Source of the DNA: Portunus trituberculatus
Lineage: Eukaryota; Arthropoda; Malacostraca; Decapoda; Portunidae
Length of the DNA stretch: 64,000 nt
Direction: 5' to 3'
Assembly (NCBI RefSeq): GCF_017591435.1
Contig: NC_059276.1
Coordinates: forward strand, 10,003,776-10,067,775
Shown here in pieces: positions 50,861-63,730 of this stretch; position 1 is the first letter of the stretch; the number at the start of each line of letters is the position of its first letter. The translations under genes and the position numbers were made by a program. The notes below the pieces were generated by a model. That model saw only the letters and a program-made list of their open reading frames with translations. It was not told the DNA's origin and did not search any database.

Positions 50861-51868
50861 TAACAAACACATCAATTATATACCAAAACAATACCAAACA
50901 CACACACACACACACACAAAAGTTCAAAACCCTTCCTTGGAAACCCCAGCACGTCAAAGGTCAAAGGTCACAAGGTTGCTAATGAGTTTCCCTTCTTGTG
51001 ACCTTGACAAGGGAAATACCACGAGCTTCTAAAACAGAGACACAGCGAGGGTTTCCTAAGCTGGGGATGCGTGGCAGAGGTAGCGAGTAAGCACAGCGGC
51101 CTTTCTTTCTTAAGGGATTGTGTTGCTGAGCTTACGTCACGCTGGTGGTGGTAGCAGTGGTGGTGGTGGTGGTGGTGGTGGTGGGGAGTATTTCCTGTCC
51201 TGTCTGGTATTACGCTGGCTTTTGGTGTTGCGTGGTGCTGGCTATTGTTAACCCGTGACTGGTTTTCCCTGGTGTTGACAAGTGAGTGGTGTTGATTTGG
51301 TGTTCTTCCTACCTGATGTTTTGATTTATTTTTTGTTTTTGTTTTTCAGTACAAGTTTAAGTAGCTTGTGTCTGTTTTGGCAAGATACAAATGCTTTCCT
51401 GTTTTCTCTCTCTTTTCCGTCTTTCCCTCGTCATGTCGTATGCTTGGTGTGTTTTTCCCTGCTTTCTCTTTCCCACAATGTGTTCTGCAGGTGGTGTGCT
51501 TCCTTCAGTAACGCAACTTCTTATTCAGTATTTTTGTCTTCACTTCCTACATTATTTTTTCTGGATTCTTACGTGCCAATCGTAATCCTTTCAGTACTGA
51601 GACGCATTTTCACCTTGAGTTTTGGATATGATTAGGCAGTTTTATTTACATTAGGAAAGGTGTATGGAGGTCAGAAGATTAATGGCCAGAGTCTTCACTA
51701 TTTTAATACCCACATAAGTTTCTGTGCATGAAATCGTTAAATCGTAAGCAGAATAGATGGTACTGAAGAAGTCTATAACATGGCTCTCAGCTTCTCAATT
51801 TTCCTCTTTATCTTTTCGTGGCGTTAGTTAGAAGGCTCAGATATTCCTTTCCTTCCCAGAACTTCCCT

Positions 51869-51932
<64 letters not shown>

Positions 51933-53077
51933 GTATACCTTAGCAGGCCTTTTCCTCGAACCTGCCTCGCCTGTCTCACCTTGTCTATCTTGCCTAAGAG
52001 GATATTTTTACATCCTTTCCCCTTTTCCTTGAAGCTTCTGTTCCTTGTAGTCTGTGTAAGTGAGTGATTAATATGTGTGTGTGTCTGTGTCTGTGTGTGT
52101 GAGTGTATGTGTGTGTGTGTGCGTGTGTGTGACCAGGTGCACTAATTCATGGTTTATTTATAGGTTCCCACAGGTGTTCCTCTTTGACTCCTATTAATTT
52201 GTACAGGTGCGCCACTCTCTTATTCAGTTTTGAGTGCCAGAAGGTGACCTGTTGATATCTACAAGTGTTTCTGCGTAATTTTCATGATGATGCCTAAAAG
52301 GACCTCTGGACTTTAAACCTTCGACTTATGACCGATACTTCTCAATGCACATCAGCAAACCACGACCATTTAAAGCGTATACTAATGACATACTTCCCAA
52401 TTTACGTCAGCAATTCAAGGAGGCTATGTAAAGAGTATACTAATGACTGATGCTTCTCAATTTACGTCACCAAACCTCGACTATTATGGAGCAGGAAACA
52501 TAACACAAAAATAAGTATTCTGTCACTCCCTTTATCAGTCTCCAAATGCTTACAACAGATTGATTTATTGACCTTTATCGGAGAACAAGGCAGTCAATAA
52601 CAAGAAGAAAACCTGTAGTAGTAGTTGGAGGAGGAAGAGGAGGAAGAGAAGGAAGAGGAAGAGGAGGAGGAGGAGGAGGAAGAAGAGGACGAAGAGGAGA
52701 ACAATAGTATAGGTAGTCCTCGTTATCGTAAGAATAATAGCAATTGTTGTTTATCTTCATTTCCTCCCTTTTACAAATATTCACCACTTTTTACCATTCA
52801 TAATCCTCCTCCTCTCCTCCTCCTCCTCCTCCTCTCCTTCTCATCTTAGCACTCGTCATTAGAAATAATTACCATCATACACGACCTTGGCGCCAAAAGA
52901 AGTATTGTTTACACTGCCAGCGACCTTGAGAGTGAAGCAACAAGTCTTGGGGAGGCTGAGACCGAGTTGAGAATGATGGGAACTACGCGTGAGGGGACGG
53001 AGGGATGGGGAACGTGTGGTAGTAAAGAGAGGAGTGAAGGTAGTCTCTGTGTGTGTGTTTGTGCGTGTGTATATGAT
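50858..53077 (+). other. Intergenic, no gene recognised
   Basis: Apart from the MITE at 51584 and (GT)n at 51871-51929, this contains GA-rich and CTC-rich trinucleotide tracts (52625-52700 and 52806-52840) and unique sequence. The latter has a degenerate duplication of ACTAATGACTGATRCTTCTC (about 52320-52470). No splice-bounded coding segment was found. Confidence 0.65.
51584..51775 (+). mobile_element. TTAA-type MITE copy H, internally deleted
   Basis: It begins TAATCCTTTCAGTACTGAGA and ends GATGGTACTGAAGAAG. The region around TTCTGTGCATGAAATCG is shortened compared with full copies. Confidence 0.75.
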
Positions 53078-53425
53078 CCGTATTTAGAAACACTTTGGTC
53101 TCTCACCACGACTATTTTCCAGGGCCACAGAGATGACTAGTCGGGTTTTCAAGAGTGTTTCTGCAGTTAATAATGTAGAAATCTTGTCATTCTGCTTCTA
53201 AAACTGTAAAAACACCTTTAAAAACTCGTGTAAACTTAAATAAATCTTTTCTAATTAGTGGAGGTGAAGCATAAAAGGGATGACTAGTGTTTCTGTAGTT
53301 AATAATGTAGAAATCTTGTCATTCTGCCTCTAAAACCGTAAAAACACCTTAAAAAACTCGTTTAAATTTAGATAAAGCCTTTTGAAATAGTGGAAGTGAA
53401 GAATAGAAGTGTTTGGCAATATGAA
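53078..53425 (+). mobile_element. Family-2 inverted-repeat element with internal duplication
   Basis: The left end CCGTATTTAGAAACACTTTG, then GTCTCTCACCACGAC, is mirrored by GAATAGAAGTGTTTGGCAAT, then ATGAA. AGTTAATAATGTAGAAATCT, then TGTCATTCTGC occurs twice inside. Confidence 0.6.
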
Positions 53426-53439
53426 TGCGTTGGGGGGAC

Positions 53440-54060
53440 GAAAGGAAATATGAGAAATACTGAAGGCTTGAAGTAATGTAGGAAAAGTATTAAGGGTTTA
53501 GAAGGAAATAGTGAGGGTTTGTGAAGAAATATAGAAGAATTGAGAGGAAAACATTAATTCCTTGAGTGTGTAACGATAAATAAAGTCACAAGTAATAATT
53601 TAGACGATGACTGTGATGAAAAAGAGCAACAAAGATAACAGGAAGAAAAATTGACAGTTTGTGAAGAAATGCAGAAGAATTGAAAGGAAAACACTAATGC
53701 CTTGAGTGTGTAGAGAAAAATAAGGACTCCCAAGTAAGAAGAATTATTTAAACGATGACGATGGTGAAAAGAACAACAATAATGACAACAGGGAGGAAAA
53801 ATTGACAGTTTGTGAAGAAATATAGAAGAATTGAAGGGAAAACATTAATGCCTTGAGTGTGTAGAGAGATATCAGGAGTCACAAGTAAGAGAAATTATTC
53901 AAACGATGACGATGGTGAAAAAGAACAACAACAGTGACAACAGGAAGGAAAAATTGACAGTTTGTGAAGAAATGCAGAAGAATTGAAGGGAAAACACTAA
54001 TGCTTTCAGTGTGTAGAGAAAATAAGGACTTACACGTTAGAAGAATTATGAAGATGATGA
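53440..54060 (+). repeat. ~150-bp tandem repeat, four diverged copies
   Basis: Units share TTTGTGAAGAAATATAGAAG, AATTGAAAGGAAAACATTAA, TGCCTTGAGTGTGTAGAG and ACGATGACGATGGTGAAAAA. Copies start near 53520, 53655, 53810 and 53958. Confidence 0.85.
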
Positions 54061-54199
54061 TGAAAAATAACAATGACAATAACAAGAATAAATCAACAAA
54101 GATTCCTGACAAAACAAGAATAAATAAAGAAAAATAAGGAAAATTAGAAAAAAAAACAAAATGCCACCACATCGATCAATAACAAGCAAATATAACACC

Positions 54200-54480
54200 A
54201 CAACTAGGTCACCACCACCACCACCACCACCCGTAAGGTCACTAACACCACACTGTCATCACCAAACCAAGACCAGAATTGCAAAATAAAATATGTAGTT
54301 AAATATGACATAATAAAAGATAATAACACCACCACCACCACCACCACCACCAGCACCACCATCACCACCATCACCACCAGCACCAAGCATCAATAAATCA
54401 TAGGGAAAGTATATACAACACCACTACTATGTCACCACCACTACCACCACCACCACCACCACCACCACCACCACCACTAA
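54200..54480 (+). repeat. (ACC)n trinucleotide tracts
   Basis: ACC/CAC runs at 54209-54231, 54327-54380 and 54434-54477 in AT-rich sequence. Confidence 0.9.
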
Positions 54481-54531
54481 AACCCGTTCTTTCACTTACC
54501 TACAGCCTTGAAAACTTGTGAAATGAGTCCC

Positions 54532-54534
<3 letters not shown>

Positions 54535-54609
<75 letters not shown>

Positions 54610-54673
54610 GTACCTGAAGGAGACACAGAGGGAGGAAGTGAGATGAGGAACCAAATGTATTCTATTGTGCCTT

Positions 54674-54742
<69 letters not shown>

Positions 54743-54836
54743 GCTATTCCACATCTTTCACCTTCTTATCTTTCTTTTCCATCCATTTCTCTCTCCTTAC
54801 TCTTCCCTCCTCTTTCTTCTTCATCCTTTATATTTC

Positions 54837-54887
<51 letters not shown>

Positions 54888-54911
54888 GCGAGGGTGGAGA
54901 GAGATTAGATC

Positions 54912-54978
<67 letters not shown>

Positions 54979-55035
54979 TTATGCAACAATACAATAACAT
55001 CGTTAGTTCCAAGGGATGCAGTTACATTATAGGTC

Positions 55036-55099
<64 letters not shown>

Positions 55100-55141
55100 T
55101 GTACGCAGCAAGGCGGAATTAAACACATGGTTGCGGCTGAC

Positions 55142-55232
<91 letters not shown>

Positions 55233-55292
55233 GACGCACACACACACCCAAACATTACACACACACCTATGACTCACACACACACCATGACG

Positions 55293-55364
<72 letters not shown>

Positions 55365-55420
55365 CTATCCCAACCTCCCCACCCACCTATGCATTACCCC
55401 CTCTCTCTCTCTCTCTCTCT
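54535..55420 (+). repeat. Dense microsatellite cluster (CT, GA, GT, AC)
   Basis: (CT)n 54535-54608; (GA)n 54675-54740 and 54839-54884; (GT)n 54915-54976; (CT)n 55038-55096; (AC)n 55143-55230 and 55296-55362; (CT)n 55401-55422. Most of this 0.9 kb is simple repeat. Confidence 0.96.
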
Positions 55421-55459
55421 CTAGAGGTTGAACTGAATGATTGAGTAGAATGGAGAAGG

Positions 55460-56235
55460 TGGTGAAGGAAGTGGTGGTGGTGGTGGTGGTGGTGGTGGTG
55501 GTGGTGGTGGTGGTGGTGGTGATGGTGGTGAAGGAGGAGAAAGGAGGAAAAGAGAGGCATATAAAGTGATTCTTTCCTTCCTCCTTCTCTCCTCTTCCTC
55601 CTTCTCCTGTTTCTCCTTCCTCCTTTTCCTCCTCCTCTTCTTTCTCTTCTTCCCATTCACTTCTCTGCTCTGTTCACTTCTTGCTCTTCTTATCATTTTT
55701 TGCCCTCTCATCACTAAATTTATCACTCCTCCTCTCTTCCTCCTCCTCCTCCTCCTCCTCCTCCTCCTCCTCCTCCTCCTCCTCCTCCTCCTCCTCTCTG
55801 ACCCTCATAACTCTCACTGTCCTTGCGCGAGTAAAAGTCGTACAAACAGCGCAGCGCAATTGAGGTCTGGCGATGTTGTGATGGCGGCCCAGCACTGCGT
55901 GAAGGAGCCTCTTGTGTGTTAGAACGCTGAGACACACAGACAGACAGAGAGATACACAGATAGATAGGTAGATAGATAGATAGATAGAAAGACAGATAGA
56001 CAGATAGATAGATTGATAGATTGATAGATAGACGGACAGACAGACAGATAAATGGATAGACAGATAGACAGACAGATAGGCAGACAGATAGATAAATAGA
56101 TGATGCTGGAATTACGAGAGATAAAAAGTCAGATAAGTAGATAGATTGTCTGATTGATTGATTGGAAAGACAGATAAACAGACAAACAGACAGACAGACA
56201 GATAAACAAACAGACACGAGGATAAGGTAACAGAG
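55460..56235 (+). repeat. (GGT)n, (CTC)n and (GATA/GACA)n tracts
   Basis: (GGT)n at 55470-55530, (CTC)n at 55738-55796, and mixed GATA/GACA tetranucleotides at 55930-56215. The short segment between 55800 and 55930 is unique and GC-richer but has no supported exon. Confidence 0.92.
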
Positions 56236-56398
56236 GAGCAGACAAGCACACACGCACGCACGCACACACGCACACACGCACAGGAAGACAGCTAGACACA
56301 CAAAAAACATTAATAAGGAAAGACAAAAAGAAAGAAAAAAAACAAGACAGGAATAAGCAAGTGTGTGTTTACCTGGGCATACCTTTATTGGAAACTAA

Positions 56399-56400
<2 letters not shown>

Positions 56401-56462
<62 letters not shown>
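56401..56462 (+). repeat. (CA)n-(GA)n microsatellite
   Basis: A CA run passes directly into a GA run. Confidence 0.95.
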
Positions 56463-56463
<1 letters not shown>

Positions 56464-56604
56464 CCGGTCAACCATCGCCTCCCAATTCAACAGGTGTACA
56501 TATGAGACTTAATCTTTAGCACCTGGAAGTAAGAGAGTACAGGTGTCCTTGAATGGGTATATACAGGTAAAAACATCCAATTTTGCACCTGTGTACCTCA
56601 GATC

Positions 56605-56812
56605 TTAACCCTTCCAATACTGGGACACATTTTTACCTCGAGATTTGTGTACGATTAGACCATTTTATCAGTAAGGGTCTATGAAGGTCAGAAGATTAAT
56701 AGCCACAGTTCTCACTATCTTAATTCTCCACATGAGTTTCTGAAGTTGTTTAGAATCACCAAATAGTAAGCAGAGTGAATATAGAAATGTGTCGTGGTAC
56801 TCAAAGAGTTAA
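56605..56812 (+). mobile_element. TTAA-type MITE copy I, complete
   Basis: TTAA at 56605 and TTAA at 56809 bracket a forward copy starting CCCTTCCAATACTGGGACAC and ending CGTGGTACTCAAAGAG. Confidence 0.83.
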
Positions 56813-57512
56813 TGCACACCTGAGTTTGTATATTCACACCTGTATTAACTCAACTCTACTTACTCCAGCCATACACCTGTTCTTTTTCCTTTTTTTCCTT
56901 CATTTTACCTTCTATATTGTGAATCTGTGTACTTTAAATCTTCAAACACAACTGGTCTCCCTCTTCACATCTGTTACCTTTCCCTCACCCCTGTCAATCT
57001 CAACAAATTACACCTCCACCTGTTTTTTATTCTGTTTTCCTCTTTTCTCTCCTTTTCCTTCATTCTAGAACCTAATTTTACACTTGCGTACCATTAATTC
57101 TTCAAACACACCTGGCATCACCCCTCACACCTGTTCTCTCTCCCCCTCACCCCTGCTAGTCATTAGATTACACCCCCTTTTTCATCCTTCACCCCATCCA
57201 ATTTCATTCATTTCTCACCTGTTTACCTCAAATCTTTAAACACACCTGAATTTTGCTTCATCATTGCCAGTCACCCCATCACCCCTGCCAGTCACACCCC
57301 TGTTTTTTCCCCTCCCCTCTCCAGTCTCCCCTCCTCTCTCCCCTCTCCCCCCCTCAATCATAACCACATAAAATAACAGCTTCCGCCTTCCCTCCCCCCC
57401 CCGGGAACCCTGACCCCACAAACCGTCTCCACTTTCCTCCTCCTCCTCCTCCTCCTCTTCTCACTATTCTCTTCTTCCTCCTTTGTCTTCCTATAATGGC
57501 AAGATCCCTCAA

Positions 57513-57518
<6 letters not shown>
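56813..57518 (+). other. Intergenic pyrimidine-rich sequence
   Basis: C/T-rich sequence with recurrent CACACCTG motifs and no recognised gene or element. Confidence 0.6.
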
Positions 57519-58286
<768 letters not shown>

Positions 58287-58289
<3 letters not shown>

Positions 58290-59160
58290 TTCCCCCAAGA
58301 CGCGAGAATCAGTGCCAATGTCATCACCTCCCCAGTGCCTCGTTCTTATTTTCGTGCCACAGTGTCCAAATTTCTATCTCTTTCGTGCACTTGTGTTTAT
58401 TTTTGCAGTGCCATTTTCTATTTCGTCTTACCGTAAAGTTAGTGTCAAAATATACCGTTTTCTTTCAGTTATTTTAGTGTTTTTCTTACTGCCAATGTCA
58501 TAAACTTGAAAGTGTCAAAATATATCAGAGTTTTTGCTGCTTTTAGTGTTTTTCGGCAGTTTCAGTCCCTTTAGTGCCAAAACATCTTTCTCTTAAACTA
58601 TTTCGTGCCAGTGTCTTCATTTCAGCAGTGTCACATCTCTAGCATCTCATTTAGTGCCAGTGCCATGTGTTTAAGGTGTCAAAATATTTATCTCTTTCTC
58701 TTCAAGACAATATCATGAATTTTCAAGTGACATAACATCTAAATTTAAAGGTTTCAGTGTCTATGTAAATATCAGCAGTGCCACATTTAGTTCCAGTGCC
58801 TTTATCAGTGTCAGTGTCATAACCTTAAGAGTGCCAAACGTCTCGATCCAAAGATATTCACTGATAACGTATTCCCCTCAGCAGTGCCACGAACCAATTT
58901 CAGTGCCAATGCCGTAACCTTCAAATGCCAAACACCTCCATGCCAACCGACCATTCAGCGCCGCGCCCTTATCATGTCAGTCACACATCATCTAGAGTGC
59001 CAATCTTAATCACAAACCATTACTGCCAGCGTCATAACCTGAACAGTGCCAAACGCTTTAGCACCAAGCCTTAACAGTGCAAATTAATCCAGGTAACCCC
59101 AAATACCAGTGCCAAGCAGATTCCTGGCACTGTGTTTCCTGCGTAGTGCCACACCTGAGA
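58287..59160 (+). repeat. Degenerate AGTGCCA-rich repeat region
   Basis: AGTGCCA, AGTGTCA and close variants recur dozens of times at irregular spacing, often followed by AAAT/AACCT-like sequence. This suggests a heavily decayed short tandem repeat. Confidence 0.6.
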
Positions 59161-59478
59161 GAAGGTGAGTTAGGGGGCGCTATAAACAGAACTTACAAGT
59201 CTTACCGCTAGGGTATTTACAGGGCAGTGCGTGTGGCGCCGCTAATACCTGCTCCACTTCCTTCCCCCTCCGCCTCCGCCCTGCCTGCCCATGTTAGGGT
59301 ACGTCTGCATGCCGTCCGCGCCCTCTCCACCTCCACGCCCCCCGCCATTCATTTCCCCTTACATGGTGGAGTGATTTTTTTAAGGGTTAACTTCGCGTCC
59401 ACTTCCAAGTCATTATCGTTCTTCGCCCTTGTTTGGTCTGCTCGGGTCATGAAGGCCCGTGTGTTGTACTTCCTTGCT

Positions 59479-59812
59479 CTAATCCTTTGAATATCATGAC
59501 GTGTTTCCATATTCATTCTGGTTACTATTTGGTGGTTTTATACAGCTTCAGAAACTTATGTAGGCTATTAAATGGTGAAGACTCTCGCCATTAATCTTCT
59601 GAACTCCATAGACCCTTCTTAATGTCAATAAAATGGTCTTATTATACACAAATCTCAAGGTAAAAATGTGTCTCAGTAATGAAGGGATTGAAATAGTGAA
59701 GACTGTGTTCATTAATCTTCTGAACCCCATAGACCCTCCCTAATGTCAATAAAATGGTCTAATCGTACACAAATCTCAAGGTAAAAATGTGTCCCAGTAC
59801 CGAATAGGTTAA
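59479..59812 (-). mobile_element. TTAA-type MITE, two joined reverse copies
   Basis: The right-end sequence AGTAATGAAGGGATTG runs directly into AAATAGTGAAGACTGTGTTC, an internal part of a second reverse copy. The second copy ends CCCAGTACCGAATAGG, then TTAA. The junction corresponds to the element's internal TTAA region. Confidence 0.78.
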
Positions 59813-59947
59813 TCGTGTTCTTTTCTTATATCATTATGTTGTAACGGTGTCTGTAAATTGCAGTTCACTTCCTGTCTCTTAAATTTTTCTTCTCTCTCTG
59901 GTGGGGATAACGAGAAGGCTTATTATGACTTACTTCCTGGCCTCTGT

Positions 59948-59950
<3 letters not shown>

Positions 59951-59993
<43 letters not shown>
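59951..59993 (+). repeat. (GT)n microsatellite
   Basis: About 21 GT units. Confidence 0.95.
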
Positions 59994-59994
<1 letters not shown>

Positions 59995-60183
59995 GTACAT
60001 TATTTGAGCCCGTTTTCTAAGAATGAAACCTGTATTCATTCTAAACATCATTTTCTGCCATGTCATAATTCTTAACTCGTTTTAGCAATGGTGGAAGTTA
60101 CTAGAGCTTGTGTGTTGTATTTACTTTCTTTATTCGTGTTTTCTCGTCACTAGACACCTTTTTTTAAGTTTCCTAGTTCATTT

Positions 60184-60397
60184 TTAACACCTTTCAGTAG
60201 CATGATCCGTTTTCATATTAATTTTGCTTACTATTTGGTGATTTTGTACAGCTTCAGAAACTTATGTGAGGATTAGAATGGTAGAGACTCTAGCCATTGA
60301 TCTTTTGACCTCCTTAGAGCCTTCCTAGTGCAAATAAACTCGTTTAATCATACCCAAAAATGAAGGTAAAAATGCGTCTCAATATCAAAGGGGTTAA
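60184..60397 (-). mobile_element. TTAA-type MITE copy K, complete
   Basis: TTAA at 60184 and TTAA at 60394 bracket a 206-bp reverse copy. It begins CACCTTTCAGTAGCATGATC and ends TCTCAATATCAAAGGGG. Confidence 0.83.
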
Positions 60398-60404
60398 ATT
60401 CCCT

Positions 60405-60660
60405 GCTTTTTTCTCGCCTGGCCATCATTCACCTCCCTTTTTAAGATGTGTGATTCAAGAGAGCAGTGTTTTCTTCCTCGTGTTTCCTTATGTTACTTGA
60501 GTGTTGTTTTCGAAGGATATCTCATTTTTCAACATCACCACTTCACATTCACAGTTTTTTGTCTCGTCTGACCATCATTCACCTCCCTTTTTAAGATGTG
60601 TGATTCAAGAGAGCAGTGTTTTCTTCCTCGTGTTTCCATATGTTACTTGGGTGATGTTTT
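60405..60660 (+). repeat. ~100-bp direct duplication, spacing about 150 bp
   Basis: CCATCATTCACCTCCCTTTT, TAAGATGTGTGATTCAAGAG and AGCAGTGTTTTCTTCCTCGT occur at about 60422 and again at about 60571, nearly identical. Confidence 0.9.
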
Positions 60661-60677
60661 AGATGGGTATGTCACTT

Positions 60678-60889
60678 TTAACCCGTTCAGCATTGGAACA
60701 CATTTTTACCAGGAGTTTGTGTATGATTAGACGACTTTATTTACATTAGGAAGACTCTATGGAGATCAGAAGATAAATAGCCAGAGTTTCGACTATTTTA
60801 ATCCCAATATAAGATTTTGAAGCTGTGGAAAATCACCAAATAGTAACCAGAATGAATATGAAAACGCGTCCTGGTACTGAAGGGTTTAA
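60678..60889 (+). mobile_element. TTAA-type MITE copy L, complete
   Basis: TTAA at 60678 and TTAA at 60886 bracket a forward copy starting CCCGTTCAGCATTGGAACAC and ending CCTGGTACTGAAGGGT. Confidence 0.85.
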
Positions 60890-60959
60890 TATCGGCACTT
60901 CCCGTCCAATTCTTCCTTATTGGCTAAGTGTACCTATGATTCCACTTTCCTTCTCGCTA

Positions 60960-61555
60960 TCCTTCACTTCGTTACTGCAGTACTCTTGAAGGGTACGTCA
61001 ATTTCCATGAGTCACTTCCCGTCTACCGCTTGTCTTCCTTATGAATACTGGTGGGTAGGTGGGTAAGTACTGGGTGTCTGTATGTCTGTGTGCGTGTACT
61101 TCCCTTATTCTGATTGTTTCCTTGGGTACTTCCTGTGTGTGTGTGTGTGTTTGTGTGTGTCTGTTTTAAGGTTGCTCTTCGTTTTCGACCTCGTGTCCAT
61201 CTCCCTTCTCGTCTTCCATTTCTGTCTGTGTGTCTGTTTTATGTACAGTACTTCCCCTATTCTTATTGTTTCCTTGTGTACTTCCTGTGGTAGTTTTTTT
61301 TTAAGGTTGTTCTTCGTTCTCGACCTTGTGTTCATCTCCTTTCTCGTCTTCCATTTCTGGGTTCACTTAATTTTGTCTGTACTTCCGTCATATATTTTTT
61401 TCTTTGGGTACTTCGTGAGGTATTTTCTGAAGGCTGTTCTTCCTCGACCTCGTATAATCACCTCGCATCTTTCAAGTATTTATTTCATTTAAGTCTAATT
61501 TGTGTCTAGTCTTCATGTGACCATCTGTATTATCCTTTCTGGTTGATTTGGTGCT

Positions 61556-61643
<88 letters not shown>

Positions 61644-61745
61644 GTCTTTCTTTACTGCGGTGTTCCTTAGACTGCTCCTCTTATTTCCTTCACTTCGTTA
61701 CTGCAGTACTCCTGAAGGGTACGTCAATTTCCATGAGTATCAAGA
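60960..61745 (+). repeat. Degenerate tandem repeats and (CT)n
   Basis: A unit with TTATTGTTTCCTTGTGTACT, TTAAGGTTGTTCTTCGTTCT and CTCGTCTTCCATTTCTG is present three times (about 61100, 61255 and 61375). CTTCGTTACTGCAGTACTC, then AAGGGTACGTCAATTTCC flanks the block at 60967 and 61690. (CT)n lies at 61558-61641. Confidence 0.82.
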
Positions 61746-62219
61746 GTTAGTTCAATCATAGCCATTCACTTCCCCTTAACTTCCCTTTCTTCCCTTCCTC
61801 ATACCCATTCAGTGCCTCCTTTATTTTTGTTACTACCTGTCCTTTCACTTACCTACCCTGCACTGACCCCCTCCCGCACAACTGGCCACGCACACCTGAC
61901 CTTGGCCCAGCTCTGGCAACACTGACAGGAAGTGAAGCTGACCGTGGAGTGATGTTTCAGGTGTGACTACTGAGAGAACACCTGGTCATGCATACCTGTC
62001 TATCTGTCTGTCTGTATCATGTATCATTCTATTACTTCCTGTCTTCCTGTCTGTCTCTCTGTTTTTCTATTTACTTCACACCTGTTCCTGTTCACTTTTT
62101 CTAACCATCCCTGCTTCCTGTCTGTCTGTCTGTCTGTCTTATCATTCACACTTCTTTCCTATTTTCTACGTATTTCTATTCAACCACGTGGCTCAAGATT
62201 CATGTTCTCAAATAATCCT

Positions 62220-62590
62220 CTGCTTTACTTCCACTATTTCAAAAGGCTTTACTTAGATTTACACGAGTTTTTAAGGTGCTTTTACGGTTCTAGAGGTAGA
62301 GTGACAAGATTTCTATATTATTTACTGGAGAAACACTCTTGAAAACCCCGCTAATCGTCTCTGTGGACCTTGAAAACAATCGTGGTGAGAGAGCAAAATG
62401 TTTCTCGTCCCCATATCTTCTCTCACTATTATAGACTTTATTTAGATTTACTCGAGTTTTTAAGGTGTTTTTACGGTTCTAGAGGCAGAATGACAAGATT
62501 TATATATTAATGAATGGAGAAACACTCTTGAAAACCCCTGCTAATAATCTCTGTGGGCCTTGAAAATAGTCGCGGTGAGTAAAACGTTTC
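62220..62590 (+). mobile_element. Family-2 element, two tandem units
   Basis: GATTTACTCGAGTTTTTAAG, GTGTTTTTACGGTTCTAGAG and AAACACTCTTGAAAACCCC are repeated with a spacing of about 190 bp. GTGAGAGAGCAAAATGTTTC separates the units. Confidence 0.6.
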
Positions 62591-62808
62591 TCGTCCAAAT
62601 GCCCTCTGTCACCTCCTGTCCACCTTCATCCCCTGCCAGCTTCCCTCCCTCCTCTACATACCTCAATGACATCGCATCTTCATCTCCTCTCCTCCATTGT
62701 GAGTCGTTCAAGTTGCATTGTTGTATTAAATCCCCGCTCTTGTTGAGGGATTTGTGTTGTTAAGAGTATTCGTTCCCTTTTGAGTGGTAGTGTGTGTTAG
62801 CTACTATT

Positions 62809-62810
<2 letters not shown>

Positions 62811-62886
<76 letters not shown>

Positions 62887-62933
62887 AACATTCCACAGCT
62901 AACAAACCCGAGCACCTCCAAAGACGTTCACTT

Positions 62934-63027
<94 letters not shown>

Positions 63028-63111
63028 GCTGGCGTCTGTGTGTTGACCCCTGACGAAAGAATAACATACGGTGCTTTGAGGAATGAGTCATGAAGCGACA
63101 AAGAAAGATAT

Positions 63112-63171
<60 letters not shown>
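62811..63171 (+). repeat. (CA)n and (GT)n microsatellites
   Basis: (CA)n at 62811-62883 and 62937-63023; (GT)n at 63118-63171. Confidence 0.96.
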
Positions 63172-63173
<2 letters not shown>

Positions 63174-63216
63174 CTATCGCTTTCTAAACAAGTAACTGTT
63201 ACATACACAAACACTG

Positions 63217-63247
<31 letters not shown>

Positions 63248-63658
63248 CGGGAATCTAACACAAAACATCACGTGAGGTAACCAAAGACGGGCAGGTGTTA
63301 TAGAAGTGACGTAAAACTCGCTCCCCGCCAACCCACCCACCCACCACCACCACCACCAGCACCGATGACGTCACCTCTAGGGAGCAGAATGGCGCAGTAG
63401 TAGAATGTTGTGAGCCAAGTGCCGCCTCACGAAACATAAATAAGAGGAAAGATTACTCAAGTGGGTGTGAATTAAGTGACGGTGGTGGTGGTGGTGGTGA
63501 TGGTAGAGAATTAAAAGCAGCAGCAGACTTGTTATCCCTTACTAGATTTCTCCTCCCCCCCCCCTCTCTCTCTCTCTTTCACGACAATAATTCAAGTTTT
63601 TTATTTAATTTTTAGTGGTTCATAGTTATTTTACACAATCACAACAACTGGTAACCTA

Positions 63659-63659
<1 letters not shown>

Positions 63660-63730
<71 letters not shown>

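Noticed and set aside
51282..51635. 117-residue hydrophobic open frame
   Set aside because: It runs into a MITE copy at 51584. There are no splice sites or family motifs, and the T-rich composition explains the hydrophobicity.
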